Assembly: GCA_021732245.1 (NCBI GenBank)
Contig: JAKFVJ010000503.1
Location: 1-13,939, forward strand
Origin: Candidatus Obscuribacterales bacterium
Lineage (GTDB): Bacteria; Cyanobacteriota; Vampirovibrionia; Obscuribacterales; Obscuribacteraceae
Reading direction: 5' to 3'
DNA: 13,939 nucleotides
Positions 1-7,880 of the stretch are shown in pieces (position 1 is the stretch's first letter; the number at the start of each line of letters is the position of its first letter). The notes beneath the pieces were generated by a model. The model was given only the letters and a program-made list of their open reading frames with translations, had not been told where the DNA came from and made no database searches. The translations under genes were made by a program, and so were the position numbers.

Positions 1-2057
1 ACGGTAAGCGACTGGATATAAACGATCTGCGCGAACGTGCTTGTGTCAGCGTTGAAGGCACCAACCTTTTATCACTGGCTGAAACAGCCGAGCAATTTGG
101 TTTTATGACCAGAGGCATTCGAGGCACTTATGAGGGGTTGTTGACTGCCAAACTACCTTTGATTTGCTTCTGGAAACAAAATCACTTTGTCGTGCTGTAC
201 GAAATCAACAAGCATGAGGCGCGCATCGGTGATCCAGCTGAAGGACTTTTGACAATCAGTCGCGAAGAATTCACCCGCGATTTTTCAAAGAGCGCACTGG
301 AACTAGTACCCACTGTTGAGCTCAAGCGCGCACCGGGTCAAAAAAACCCGCTAACTGTTCTTTGGCCACTGGCCAAGCCCTATGGAAAACAAATTCGTGA
401 TGTCCTTTTAGCCGGTGCTGTATATCAAGCCTTGATGATCGTTACGCCGTTTTTCTCGCAGACAATTATCGACCGTGTCATTGTCCACGAAGACATTTCC
501 ATGCTCAACATGCTACTTATTGGCATGCTCTTGGTCACTTGCTTTCAATCGGCTTTGACCTTTGCCCGTGGCGTACTGCTGTCAACGCTTTCAACCAAAA
601 TCGATCATGCACTGTTTGTGCAGTTTTTCAAACACCTACTCAGTTTGCCTTTGAAATTCTTTGAACAGCGCACAACCGGTGATGTACTGGCTCGCTTCAA
701 TGAAAACGCTCGCATCACCGCTTTCTTGTCGGGCAGCACAATTACTGTCCTACTTGATAGTTCAATGGCCCTTATTTATCTGGGCATCCTCTTTTATTAC
801 AACTGGGCCTTTGGGCTTACTACACTAGCTTATGTTGCAATCCTAGCCTTTCTCACTTTCGCCTACACACCACTCTTACGCGGGTACAGCAACGAACTCT
901 TTAAAAAGACGGTAGCCAATGATTCCTGCGTAATAGAAACCGTGCATGGCGTAGAGAAAATCAAATCCGCCGCCGCTGAAAATCGCACGCGCTGGAAATG
1001 GGAAATTATATTCGTAGACAAACTCAGCGTCTCATTTCGGCAACAACTGGCCTACAATGGCTATAGTGTCTTCACGCAGCTGGTGCATATTGCTGGCCGA
1101 ATGCTTCTGATGTGGCTCGGCGCTCACCTCGTCATAGCAAAAACCTTCACCGTTGGTCAATATATGGCTGTGATGATGATGTCGGCGTTTGTTATTGATC
1201 CAATAATGCGCGTCATTTCAATGTGGCAACAATTGCAGGGCGTCAACATCTCACTGGAACGAATTGGGGATGTCTTCAGGAGTCAACCCGAACAGGTGGG
1301 TACCAAAACCCGCATGCCGGATGTCCAGGGCTTCATGGAATTCAAAAACGTTACTTTCCGCTATAACGAGCAAGCAAGTAAAAATGTTTTGCTCAATGTC
1401 TCCTTCTCTGTAAAACCAGATCAGATGATAGCCATTGTCGGGCGCTCCGGCTGCGGCAAAACAACAATCGCTCGTTTGATACAAGGACTCTATCTGCCGT
1501 CATCAGGTGCTGTCTTGATTGATGGGGTGGAGACAACCCAAATGGAGCTATCCGATCTGCGCAAAAGAACTGGTGTTGTGGCTCAACAGGAATATTTCTT
1601 TACCGGTACTGTTCGCGAGAACATAGCCTTTTACGTACCCGATGCTCCCCTGGAAAAGATTATTGCCGCATCAAAAATGGCCGGTATTCACGACAAGATT
1701 CAAACAATGGGCAGTGGTTACGACACCCAATTGAGCGAAGGAGGTCAAAACTTATCCGGTGGTGAAAGACAACGATTGGCAATAGCGCGAGCACTTCTAC
1801 ATGAACCACGCATTTTGATTCTGGACGAAGCTACAAGCGCGCTGGATAGCGAATCGGAAAAACATATTCAAGCCTGCCTGGAGACAATTCGCAAGGATCG
1901 CACCATGATTGTCATCGCTCACCGCCTCTCCACCATCAAAAGTGCTGATCTCATCCTGGTTGTCGATCAAGGTCAAATAGTGGAAGGTGGCAAACACGAC
2001 GAACTGTTGCAAAAGAAAGGCTTGTATTTTCAGTTGTGCAGTCAGCAATCAATATAA
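1..2057 (+). CDS. Peptidase C39-containing ABC exporter (PCAT), 5' truncated by the window edge
   Basis: Inner-membrane ABC exporter that should cleave a double-glycine-type leader from a peptide or protein and pump the cargo out. The frame is open from base 3, upstream of the first ATG at 105, and the residues there (GKRLDINDLRE...) match the C39 fold, so the true start and the catalytic Cys lie left of the window. The C39 His (NHFVVLYE, codon 183-185) and Asp (IGDPA, codon 231-233) are visible. A membrane domain follows (about 390-1260), then a complete ATPase: Walker A GRSGCGKT at 1440-1463, Q-loop VAQQEYF, signature LSGGERQR from 1752, Walker B ILILDEA with D/E at 1824-1829, and switch His at 1920-1922. 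684 residues are seen. It lies 25 nt before the HlyD adaptor, as in bacteriocin/NHLP/type I exporter operons. The substrate is not identifiable here. Confidence 0.93.
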   Translation, partial: GKRLDINDLRERACVSVEGTNLLSLAETAEQFGFMTRGIRGTYEGLLTAKLPLICFWKQNHFVVLYEINKHEARIGDPAEGLLTISREEFTRDFSKSALELVPTVELKRAPGQKNPLTVLWPLAKPYGKQIRDVLLAGAVYQALMIVTPFFSQTIIDRVIVHEDISMLNMLLIGMLLVTCFQSALTFARGVLLSTLSTKIDHALFVQFFKHLLSLPLKFFEQRTTGDVLARFNENARITAFLSGSTITVLLDSSMALIYLGILFYYNWAFGLTTLAYVAILAFLTFAYTPLLRGYSNELFKKTVANDSCVIETVHGVEKIKSAAAENRTRWKWEIIFVDKLSVSFRQQLAYNGYSVFTQLVHIAGRMLLMWLGAHLVIAKTFTVGQYMAVMMMSAFVIDPIMRVISMWQQLQGVNISLERIGDVFRSQPEQVGTKTRMPDVQGFMEFKNVTFRYNEQASKNVLLNVSFSVKPDQMIAIVGRSGCGKTTIARLIQGLYLPSSGAVLIDGVETTQMELSDLRKRTGVVAQQEYFFTGTVRENIAFYVPDAPLEKIIAASKMAGIHDKIQTMGSGYDTQLSEGGQNLSGGERQRLAIARALLHEPRILILDEATSALDSESEKHIQACLETIRKDRTMIVIAHRLSTIKSADLILVVDQGQIVEGGKHDELLQKKGLYFQLCSQQSI

Positions 2058-2082
2058 AGAAACGAGATAAAGAAACAGAACG

Positions 2083-3720
2083 ATGCAGCATCAAGAGTAT
2101 TCCCAGCTTGAAAAATCCAGTCAAATATCGGAACAGATGCAATTTGCTGTCTTCGAGCGTCATGGACAGGCAGCGCAATTAGCGCTTTACGCCCTTGGTG
2201 TACTAATGATTGTCGGATTTATCTGGTCAGCACTTATTGAAAGCGATATCTGCGCCGAGGCAACTGGCAAACTTGAGCCATTAAATCGCGTGCAACTTAT
2301 CCAACCTGCCACTGATGGAACGATAGCCGAGTACAGAGTAGGCGATGGACAACATGTTTCGGCAGGAGAAATTCTCGTTGTGCTGAATACTGTAAGAGCC
2401 GAAGCTGAATTGAACAAAAAAGAGCAGGAATTATTCATTCTTGAACGTCAACTGAAAGACCATGAAAATGCAAAGGACGCTCTTTCGCGCATTATCGCCA
2501 AACCTGAATCAATCGGCAACGAGAGCCTTGCAGTGCCTGAGTCCTATCGCATTGCCGGGCAGTTGTTTACTGCGAAGAAATCCCTTGATGCAGCCGCATA
2601 CGATATATCCGGAGCAGATACAGGGCATACCACAACGATGTCGCCACAAATGGCTTTTTTACGCGCGCAAAGGCAAGCCCTAAAGGCGGCGAAGGCTGAA
2701 AGAATTAATTCAGTAAAGCACAGAACAGCAGCAAGAGAAGCCGAAAGGAAAAAGCTTGAGGCTAGAGCTGCTTCATTGGAAGTAGATTTGCAAAAGGCAC
2801 GTATCGAACTTTCTCAATCGGAAGCCGCACTAGTTGATGCGAAAAAAGAAATGGATATATACGAAAGAGGGCGACGACTGGGAGTAGCTTCTGAGGTTAA
2901 ATTCCTGGATGTGAAGAACTACATGAACCAGAGGGAGTATGCCGTTGCTCAACTAAAACTGCAAATTAGCGATCTGGAGCAAGCGGTTCAATCCGCGCGC
3001 GTGGATCTTGAATCCAAAAGATTGTCTTACAATGCCGAGCGGCTGGATATGGAGGCACAAATAAGGGGAGAGGATGCTCAAATTTCCAGCGTGCCCCTGT
3101 CGATGAACGAAACAGTACGAGCACTAGAGCACAAGCAGGCGGAATTTGAGGTTGCTTCTTACAATGCCCGTGCTCGCTATGCCATGGAATTGAAGGAAAT
3201 AAGTTCTTTGGAGAAAAAGATCATTGCATGCCAAGCTGCCGTTAACGTGCTTAAGGTGCAACTCTCCGAAAGGTTCATTCGCTCACCAATTGATGGAATC
3301 GTCTCCGACCTGACGCATCTTCAGCCTGGACAGATTGTTACCAGGGGACAAAACCTCATGACAATCGTCCCTTCATTGGACGAGCTAGTATTAAGAGGTG
3401 AAGTAAACAACAAAGATGTTGGTTTCATCGAAGTAGGGCAAGACGCGCGTTTAAAGATAGACGCTTTTCCTTGTGAAGAATTCGGTATCATTCCCGGCAA
3501 GGTACTGAGGGTCGGTAGTTATCCCGAACACAAGATAGAAGCAGGCAAAAAGGTCTCCGTCTATAAAGTAAAAATTCGGCCAAATCAATCTTTTCTGCAG
3601 GTGGGGAACAAAAGATATGACCTCAAGCCTGGGCTTATGGTGCATGCAGATATCATCTTACGTAAACGTTGCTGGCTAGCCCTATTGTTTGAACCATTGC
3701 TGAAAATCAGCAATAACTGA
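2083..3720 (+). CDS. HlyD-family periplasmic adaptor (membrane fusion protein)
   Basis: Adaptor bridging the inner-membrane ABC exporter to an outer-membrane channel. At 545 aa it has the usual HlyD layout: a short cytoplasmic tail, one membrane helix (residues 32-52, LALYALGVLMIVGFIW), and the first half of a lipoyl-like domain (about 68-103, with GDGQHVSAGEIL). A long helical coiled-coil section follows (about 104-395, rich in Glu/Lys/Ala). The second lipoyl half is FIRSPIDGIVSDLTHLQPGQ (about 398-417), and a C-terminal beta-barrel ends the protein. No strong Shine-Dalgarno precedes the ATG. The gene starts 25 nt after the ABC gene stops and is followed 25 nt later by the tolC-like gene, so co-transcription and translational coupling are likely. 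It appears intact. Confidence 0.92.
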   Translation: MQHQEYSQLEKSSQISEQMQFAVFERHGQAAQLALYALGVLMIVGFIWSALIESDICAEATGKLEPLNRVQLIQPATDGTIAEYRVGDGQHVSAGEILVVLNTVRAEAELNKKEQELFILERQLKDHENAKDALSRIIAKPESIGNESLAVPESYRIAGQLFTAKKSLDAAAYDISGADTGHTTTMSPQMAFLRAQRQALKAAKAERINSVKHRTAAREAERKKLEARAASLEVDLQKARIELSQSEAALVDAKKEMDIYERGRRLGVASEVKFLDVKNYMNQREYAVAQLKLQISDLEQAVQSARVDLESKRLSYNAERLDMEAQIRGEDAQISSVPLSMNETVRALEHKQAEFEVASYNARARYAMELKEISSLEKKIIACQAAVNVLKVQLSERFIRSPIDGIVSDLTHLQPGQIVTRGQNLMTIVPSLDELVLRGEVNNKDVGFIEVGQDARLKIDAFPCEEFGIIPGKVLRVGSYPEHKIEAGKKVSVYKVKIRPNQSFLQVGNKRYDLKPGLMVHADIILRKRCWLALLFEPLLKISNN

Positions 3721-3745
3721 TCAAGGTGGGTTAGAATACTCCAAG

Positions 3746-5254
3746 TTGTTACCTGATACCATCGGTTACCAGCTTAACTTGAAGCATTTCAACCTCACCT
3801 TACTAACAGCGATAATTTTCAGCTCATGCATATCAATTGCAGCTGCCGAAGATATTCCTGCCGAGATTAAGAATCTTCCGGAAGTGAGTTCAGCGCCGTT
3901 AACCGGCCGCATCCAATTAAACGTGGAGAACATCAAGCAGAAGGAGCCACTTTCACCGAATCTCTAGCCCATTTTAATTGATGCCCGGCGAACTGAACCC
4001 CTCTCTCTGGAAAAGGTATTGTCCGTCGCTGTAGACCGCAACCTCAACTATTTGCAAAATCGCTGGCTGGGACGCTCAGCATTTCTATCCTTTGTCGGCA
4101 GCGCCGCTGCAATGCAACCATACGGTTATGGTTACTCTCTGCAAAATGTCTATCTGACCCAATACGGCACAGCGGCGGCACCGTGGACCGTCAGGCAGCC
4201 AACTGACTATTTGCGTTACAACGTCTATGGTCCAACCATATCCACAGGTGGAACGACACTCTTGAACATGGTCACCAATTACTTCAAGTACAGGGTGGCT
4301 TCCTACACTGTAAAAACAAGCCTGCAAGACACGATGTTTGAGGCTTGCAACAATTACTTCACCTTATGCCGCGATCTTTCGCTACTGCATGTGAACGACA
4401 TCGTTGTTGAAAATTCAAAAGAAATAGTCAATCTCAACCAGGGACTTTTTGATTGCGGCATGGGTACAAAATTGCAGCTGTTGCAATCTCTTACTCAGCT
4501 TGCCTCAGACCGCGAACAACTGGTATCACAGCAGGCACAAACTCGGGTATCGGCAATTAAACTTGCCGTCACGTTGAACATGCCCCTTTCAGACTATATC
4601 GTGCCTGTCTCAAAACCACTACAAGAAGCAACGCTAGTCGATCCACAAGTCCCGGTAGAAAGGTTAGTCTTTGCTGCCCTGCAACAGCGCCCTGAAATTG
4701 CCAGAGCCCGCAATCAAGTACGTACGGATCTAGCACAAGCAGGGCAGGCATTAACACCAATAATACCTACTGCCAGCTATAGCTCTAACAATGGAGCATT
4801 TTTTCCATCCAATGGTCAAGGCAATACCAGGGGAATACAAAGCACGCTGCAACTCACCTGGCAGCTCAACAATTTAGCTATTCCAATTTTGCCCAATTTT
4901 GCATCTGGTCTCGCTCAGGCACGATCCGATCAATACGCCTTACGCAATGTCGAGCTGCAGGTGCGATCTGATGTAAGACAGTCATACGACAACTGCTTGG
5001 CTTACAAAACAAACATTGGCATTGCAAAAATAGCTGCAGCTCAAGCACAAGAACAACTCCAATTGGCGGAAGAAAGGCTTAAATCCGGCATTGGCATTAA
5101 TATTGACGTTATTCAAGCTCAGTCAGCTTTGACAGTCGCTCTAAGAAATTACGTCAACGCCATCTACAGCTACAACATAGAGCAAACCAAGTTACGCAGA
5201 GCCATTGGCGGTTTTACAATAAGCGCTGTAAGACACAAGCTTCGTTATGATTGA
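3746..5254 (+). pseudogene. TolC-family outer membrane channel interrupted by an in-frame TAG
   Basis: Third gene of the exporter operon, expected to supply the outer-membrane duct. Reading from TTG 3746 (the only standard start after the stop at 3701; AAGGTGGG lies 15 nt upstream) gives a signal peptide cut near AAA-ED (residue 34). TAG at 3965-3967 then ends translation after 73 aa. The same frame continues without a shift: PLSLEKVLSVAVDRNLNYLQ is the typical opening of an OEP repeat, and the rest has the helical TolC pattern (QAQEQLQLAEERLKSGIGINIDVIQAQSAL). Stop to stop it would encode 502 residues, a normal TolC length. A restart at TTG 4019 would give 411 aa without a signal peptide. 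One C-to-T change in a CAG (Gln) codon would explain the stop. Alternatives are sequencing error or read-through. Confidence 0.8.
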
Positions 5255-5311
5255 TTTTGTTTCTCTAGCCGGACGGAGCAGAAACCAATCTGGCAGCGCA
5301 CCTAAATCCAC
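5255..5311. terminator. Possible bidirectional terminator between convergent genes
   Basis: The tolC-like gene (+) and the protease gene (-) converge here, 57 nt apart. GTTTCT (5259-5264) pairs with AGAAAC (5280-5285), with CT/AG and CC/GG pairs inside. TTTTG on the left gives a weak U-tract for minus-strand transcripts. The stem is short and interrupted, so this is a weak call. Confidence 0.25.
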
Positions 5312-6823
5312 TTACTCGTAGATAAGAGAATTCATGAGTTGTTGCCACGCCTTCAAAAGCATCTGGTACTGAGCATTCTTGTTTATTGGATTAACGCTTA
5401 TCGTTGCCGGCGGACAAAGCGCAAGAAGCCGTATGTCTATTCCCCCATCCTTTGTTGGCGGTAAAGGTGGCGACGATAGGTATGGCTGGATTCGTTTCAC
5501 CGCCTCCACACAATCAGGTTGCCCATACCCGAATGCGTTGGCTGAATATGATTTAAATTTTGTTCTGTCGCAGGTTTCTGTCATTATCTTCAGCACATCG
5601 TAGTTTTTCAACGACGGATTTACACCCCATATAAGAGCTGCCACGCCTGCACAAACAGGGCTGGCAAGTGACGTGCCACTCAGTGTTGCCACGGCTCCTG
5701 TTCGTCCACTACAAGTTATGCCTTGTCCTGGAGCTGTAAACCACACAGATGGTCCGCAATTGGAAAATGTTGCCCTAGTGTTTGTATTCGTCATTGCCGA
5801 AACAACACATAGATGTGGACACATTGGGCTGGTATCTAATTTATTGTCATTGCCGGCAGCGTTGAATACAATTGCGCCCATGCCATAGAGGTCGTCGATA
5901 TATGGTTGAATCATAGGACCAACGGCTCCAAGCATGTTAGCAATTGTGTTAGGCGGCGCTGCATTCATACTAATATTGACGATCTTGATGGGTGTACCCT
6001 GACTGATCACATCTTCAATCGTATTCAATCCATTCATCAATTTCCAAAGATCGCTTTTGCCTTTCGAATTGGCAACCCTTATCGGATAGATATTTGCGTT
6101 TGGCGCAACGCCGGCTGTACCTACACCATTGTTGGGATTCGCTGCTGCCGTCGTGGCAACCCAAGTACCGTGGTTATTGACGTCGACTTGTCCACCACCG
6201 TAGATAGCTGCTCCATAGACATCTGACGATGCATCATAACCCGGTTGGCATCTACCTCCAGACAGCTCCTTAATTGATGATTGACAGCCAGTATCAACGA
6301 CAGCGATCGTAATAGGAGCGAGTTGGATCTTATTAAAATGCAGCAATATCCAAGCTTCTTTAGCTCTAACGGAATTGAGATACCACTGCCCGGACAGATT
6401 GGGATCACCTGTGCCGCTCGTAGCATTAGGTATCATATTGAGATTGCGAACGACTTGTTTGAAATTCTCGTCCTCGGAAAGCGTCTTCTCTACTTCGGTT
6501 AGCTTTCCTTTGGGAACTTGGAGTTTGTAAATCGTCCTGTTCTTATTCTCGATCTTTCCAACGACCCTGCCGCCAGTTTCTTTAATGGCTTTGTCTATTT
6601 CCTCTTGCTCCGCACCCTTAGTAGGCATCAGCAACAAAGTATCATCTTCGTAACTACCTACAGGATAGCTATAAACAGGCTTCTTTTTTGGAGTTACAGG
6701 TGAAGGCTTTGTCCGGTTGGCCGGCGGCGCCGATTGAGCCACGCCGGCTGACCATACAAACCATCCAGAAATAAACAGAACCAAGGCTACGCGCCAGGTG
6801 CCAGTCAGCGTATGGGTTCTCAT
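5312..6823 (-). CDS. Secreted subtilisin-family (S8) serine protease
   Basis: Predicted Sec-exported serine endopeptidase of 503 aa. The signal peptide is residues 1-31 (VALVLFISGWFVW core, cut near AQS-APP). A Pro/Lys-rich linker follows, then a prodomain-like segment (about 60-135). The catalytic domain (about 145-445) holds the triad Asp177 (AVVDTG), His219 (NNHGTWVA) and Ser385 (GTSLASP), plus oxyanion Asn325 (NAAGNDN). All key residues are present. The His motif has Trp where NGHGTHVAG usually has the second His, and SMNAAP replaces the usual SLGG substrate-binding strand, so specificity may be unusual. Ten cysteines after the signal peptide suggest disulfides. A tail of about 55 residues follows the domain. 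The ATG is supported by AGGAGA at 6828-6833. A good promoter lies upstream at 6859-6887, so the gene is probably transcribed alone. Confidence 0.92.
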   Translation of the reverse strand: MRTHTLTGTWRVALVLFISGWFVWSAGVAQSAPPANRTKPSPVTPKKKPVYSYPVGSYEDDTLLLMPTKGAEQEEIDKAIKETGGRVVGKIENKNRTIYKLQVPKGKLTEVEKTLSEDENFKQVVRNLNMIPNATSGTGDPNLSGQWYLNSVRAKEAWILLHFNKIQLAPITIAVVDTGCQSSIKELSGGRCQPGYDASSDVYGAAIYGGGQVDVNNHGTWVATTAAANPNNGVGTAGVAPNANIYPIRVANSKGKSDLWKLMNGLNTIEDVISQGTPIKIVNISMNAAPPNTIANMLGAVGPMIQPYIDDLYGMGAIVFNAAGNDNKLDTSPMCPHLCVVSAMTNTNTRATFSNCGPSVWFTAPGQGITCSGRTGAVATLSGTSLASPVCAGVAALIWGVNPSLKNYDVLKIMTETCDRTKFKSYSANAFGYGQPDCVEAVKRIQPYLSSPPLPPTKDGGIDIRLLALCPPATISVNPINKNAQYQMLLKAWQQLMNSLIYE

Positions 6824-6858
6824 AATGTCTCCTATGCGGTCACTAAAATTCGCTAGGG

Positions 6859-6887
6859 GTTATAGAGTCATGCCCCAAAAGCGTCAT
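6859..6887 (-). promoter_or_regulatory. Sigma-70-like promoter for the subtilase gene
   Basis: On the minus strand ATGACG (-35, 6882-6887; 4/6 to consensus) is followed by a 17-nt spacer and TATAAC (-10, 6859-6864; 5/6). Transcription would start near 6852, about 29 nt before the ATG at 6823. Position, spacing and match all fit. Confidence 0.5.
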
Positions 6888-6950
6888 TTTTAACGGGTTT
6901 GAGCATAGGAAAGGGTCCCAGAATTAAAGATTAAAATGGCAAGGCAAAGA

Positions 6951-6987
6951 AGATCTATGCTCGCTGTGATACCACAAGCATAGATCT
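6951..6987 (-). terminator. Long perfect hairpin downstream of the KRVK-repeat gene
   Basis: AGATCTATGCT (6951-6961) and AGCATAGATCT (6977-6987) form an 11-bp perfect stem. Inside the loop TGTG and CACA can pair around ATAC. On the minus strand it begins 36 nt after the repeat-protein stop and is followed by TTCTTTG, a modest U-rich tail. It is best read as a terminator. A protein-binding palindrome is the alternative. Confidence 0.45.
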
Positions 6988-7022
6988 CACATACCATTGC
7001 ATAGTCAACCTGCTAGAGGCTA

Positions 7023-7727
7023 TTAGTCATCTTCAAGGCATTCTTTGTAAGTTACGTGCTTAACGCATTTCGTCTTAGCTGGAAGTACAACGTCCTTATA
7101 AGAAATCTGTTTCACTTTTTCAGTGTCAGGGACTTCGAGATAGCTAATCTTCCTAACTCTCTTTGGCTCGCGGGCTATTGCAACATCCTCGTACGTTACG
7201 TGCTTGACTCGCTTGATCGTAGGCTCACGAGCAATCTCCTCGAAAGAAACCTGCTTGATTCGCTTCATTTTCGGAACTTCGATAAGCTCAACGTTTTTGA
7301 TCTTTTCCGTTCTCAAAGGCAGTGCAACCTGGTCGTACACTACACGCTTCACGGTTGCATATTCTTGGGGTAGTGTACGTTCAGTAAATGTAATTCGCTT
7401 CTCTGTCTCGGTTTTCGGGACTTCTATTATATTTACCTGTTTAACCCTCTCAATTTCAGGTGCCATTTTTTCCTCGGACCAAGTAACCTCTTTAACCCTC
7501 TTCGCCTTCGCAGGACGAAGTTCCTCTTGTACCACCACGCCCTTCTCCAGGATTACCGGGGTCACAACGGCAGGCGCTTCTATTCTTTCCACTATAGGCG
7601 TTTCGATGACTGAGGTGGTGGAAGTGGTCGTTTTGGCGTGCTCACAGTCATCAGCCATTGCTGGCAAAGGGTTGTAGCCCACGCAAAGGCTCAATGCGGT
7701 AATCGACATCAATATACTAAATCGCAT
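7023..7727 (-). CDS. Secreted protein built of KRVK..Y.EV..P repeats
   Basis: Unrecognised 234-aa exported protein. I use the ATG at 7727 rather than the in-frame start at 7772. AGGAGG (7737-7742) lies 9 nt upstream, and the product then begins with a clean signal peptide (MRFSILMSITALSLCVGYNPLPAMA, given in two halves as residues 1-12 and 13-25, cut before DDC). After a Thr/Val/Glu-rich linker, residues 74-230 consist of about ten degenerate 14-18-residue repeats. Each has the pattern [KR]-[VI]-K-x-[VI]-x-[YFLI]-x-[ED]-V-x-x-P, for example KRVKHVTYEDV and KVKQISYKDVVLP. Alternating charged and hydrophobic residues suggest short beta strands, perhaps a fibrous or stacked-strand structure at the cell envelope. 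The repeats are strongly Lys/Glu charged. It shows some likeness to YTV-type repeat proteins but I would not assign a family. It ends 36 nt before a strong hairpin. Confidence 0.8.
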   Translation of the reverse strand: MRFSILMSITALSLCVGYNPLPAMADDCEHAKTTTSTTSVIETPIVERIEAPAVVTPVILEKGVVVQEELRPAKAKRVKEVTWSEEKMAPEIERVKQVNIIEVPKTETEKRITFTERTLPQEYATVKRVVYDQVALPLRTEKIKNVELIEVPKMKRIKQVSFEEIAREPTIKRVKHVTYEDVAIAREPKRVRKISYLEVPDTEKVKQISYKDVVLPAKTKCVKHVTYKECLEDD

Positions 7728-7736
7728 AAGCAATTT

Positions 7737-7742
7737 CCTCCT
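7737..7742 (-). promoter_or_regulatory. Ribosome binding site deciding the repeat-protein start
   Basis: Perfect AGGAGG on the minus strand, 9 nt before the ATG at 7727. It argues against the start 45 nt upstream at 7772, which would put extra charged residues ahead of the signal peptide. Confidence 0.75.
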
Positions 7743-7880
7743 CCCAAATGTTGACTCTCCCGCAGTGATCATTTGGCATGTGTTTTCAAACTAAGATAGT
7801 TCACGAAAAGCCTGATGCGTCTGAAAGATAAAGGTTCCGTTAGCGGAGGTACGGCATGCAACGAAACTTTACCCTGTTGT

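Noticed and set aside
7728..7772. Longer start for the KRVK-repeat protein at 7772
   Set aside because: No ribosome site there and it would put a charged segment before the signal peptide. AGGAGG supports 7727.
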